A stretch of DNA of 64,000 nt from NCBI GenBank assembly GCA_947561715.1, contig OX387200.1, forward strand, positions 15,564,501 to 15,628,500, in the 5' to 3' direction. Both the position numbers and the translations under genes were made by a program. Below, piece by piece: positions 62,601-64,000 of this stretch; position 1 is the first letter of the stretch; each line of letters starts with the position of its first letter. Below the pieces are notes generated by a model. The model did no database searches. It was not told the origin of the DNA and worked only from the letters and a program-made list of their open reading frames with translations. This stretch comes from Ascidia mentula (lineage: Eukaryota; Chordata; Ascidiacea; Phlebobranchia; Ascidiidae).

Positions 62601-64000
62601 TTGTGTCTCCGCTACGAAGCCGACGTGTAATGCACACCGTTGATCCTCGCAAGCCACAGCCCTATTGGTTGAGTCCTTTGAGTACGAACAGTGTTAACTG
62701 GCAACGTCACTGGTCGACTGTCAAAGACTTGCGAAATGAAGCGGACGGGAAAGAAGACGTTTGGAAGGCCGTGAGGGCGAACGGTCCGGAAAAGCCCTCT
62801 CCGGCAATTAAACGAGAGATTGTGGACCCCGGCTATGTAAGTTTGTGTTCCATGCATTTCAAATGCTTCGAATGAGGACAACGGGTTTGAAAGGGTGTTA
62901 AAAGTCCCTTCATCAATTGAAAATAGTGGCAATTCGTGAAAACCCCAAAAAGTCAGTCGGGTTTATTTAGTTCATTTGTGTTCGATGGAATGAATCAACT
63001 GCCGCGTGTTTTAAAAATAAAACTTGCGCTGATTTTTTTTTTCTTCACAATTTGAGTATTAACCGGTCGAGGAATAAAATCATTCGTGATCTTCCCTGCA
63101 AAGTTTTCTATGAGCACCAGCGATTCTCTTTCGATCAGAAACGATAGTGATCAGCTTGAAAATTCCCCACCGATTTGGCAAATCCGAAAATAACAACTTT
63201 GAGTTGTACAACTTCTGGTATTAGGCCTTAATGGTTTAGAGTTATTTTTATTACCACCAAACATTTCTTTGCAGGCCAATTCCCCTTCTCTCGGTTTCGA
63301 CACGAACGAAAAAATTCGCAACGACATCGAACACGCGAGGAGTAAACGAACTTTCCCCTCCGCTGCACTCCACCCGACCAAGCACTACACCCATGCATTT
63401 TCTCCCGTTCACCAGATGTGGCATCGTTACCCCAGCAGGGAGAATCCCTACAGCTTAGCAGGTGCGATTTGTGTGTTATGTAGTCATCGTCAGCCCACGG
63501 ACGATGAAAGCAATTCTTTCGCAAGCGCTTTGGGTCGTGCTCCGAACGTGTCCGATGATGTGGGCGTTTGCGTATTACCCTTTGCTCTAATACGTGGGTT
63601 AGAGCAATTGTTTAAAATGTGACTAGCCGTAATAATGCAAAAATCTCCTATAGTAGGAAGAAAAGTAAGGGTAAAATTCTGTTTTGCATGTTGATTTTTG
63701 CGATAATGCAGCCCGCCAAAATATGATCTTCCTTCAAACGACTGCTGGGTTTCATGCCAATGGCATGTTACTATGACCTTCGAACTTCAGACAGGTCTTT
63801 GCTTGATTGGAGACACACCAATCAGAATTTGTTAGTCGTGTTTACTGTAGTATACAAAGTAGGCTTGTTTACTAAACATATGATGTTTTGTAACAACAGT
63901 CTGTTTTTCCCTTTTCCTTTAGATTACCGAGGATTGAGAGACTTCAGTCCGACGCGCCGTTTAAGTGACGTTGGTGTGGAATACAACCTCTTTCCTTGTA
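59619..64000 (+). CDS. ETS-domain transcription factor, ERF/ETV3-like (3' end outside window)
   Basis: Exons: 59619-59655, 60545-60708, 61803-61885, 62173-62288, 62352-62836, 63275-63461, and 63923 running past the window end. The ETS DNA-binding domain sits near the N-terminus (about residues 36-118): [46 protein letters not shown] (recognition helix), [19 protein letters not shown] with EFVIK, and the N-terminal position without a Pointed domain, are typical of ERF/ETV3, which are mostly repressors controlled by ERK phosphorylation. The acidic/serine leader [13 protein letters not shown] precedes the domain. The C-terminal part seen (about 265 residues) is basic and low in recognisable motifs; several SP/TP sites could be MAPK targets. 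The start ATG at 59619 opens a 12-codon first exon that splices in phase. About 383 codons are visible. Confidence 0.9.

Overview
This window is AT-rich eukaryotic DNA with compact, intron-rich genes: introns are mostly 60-1,000 bp and exons often coincide with single protein domains. The gene set includes a Rab27-type GTPase, an integrin alpha subunit of the laminin-binding type, an ERF/ETV3-like ETS factor, an MRP4/ABCC4-like transporter, and a secreted trefoil-EGF-sushi protein. Together with the compactness and many small transposon remnants, this fits an invertebrate chordate, most likely a Ciona-like tunicate. The organism is inferred, not proven.

Layout. (1) 1-960 holds no recognisable gene. 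(2) About 961-13,221 is a tandem segmental duplication. Each unit carries a plus-strand hydroxyacid oxidase gene (HAO-A 1029-3421; HAO-B 8021-10799) followed by a convergent minus-strand ABCC transporter 3' end. In unit A the transporter is a broken fragment (4844 to about 6235); in unit B it is the 3' end of a full-length gene (12225-24202, 29 exons resolved). A Penelope-like retroelement remnant lies between the units. (3) 24.2-28.8 kb is intergenic with one foldback element. (4) 28876-37235 encodes a secreted protein with two trefoil domains, one EGF domain and sixteen CCP/sushi domains. (5) 37.2-41.6 kb is intergenic with a hAT-type MITE, a LINE fragment and a degenerate tandem repeat. (6) 41646-43672 is a complete Rab27 gene. 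(7) 46508-57902 is an integrin alpha gene with a candidate mutually exclusive exon pair. (8) 59619 to the window end is the 5' part of an ETS-domain gene.

The genes do not form an operon or one pathway. HAO and ABCC are linked only by shared duplication history. Coding models were assembled by hand: I followed reading-frame phase across each intron, used GT/AG (in places GC/AG) boundaries, and compared with remembered family alignments. Exon ends should be good to the base where phases close, but no transcript evidence was available.

Most notable: two copies of one half-blade exon in the integrin propeller; a large multi-CCP secreted protein of a kind seen in innate recognition; HAO paralogues lacking an active-site tyrosine, one of them also losing further catalytic residues and splice donors; and several GC-AG introns.
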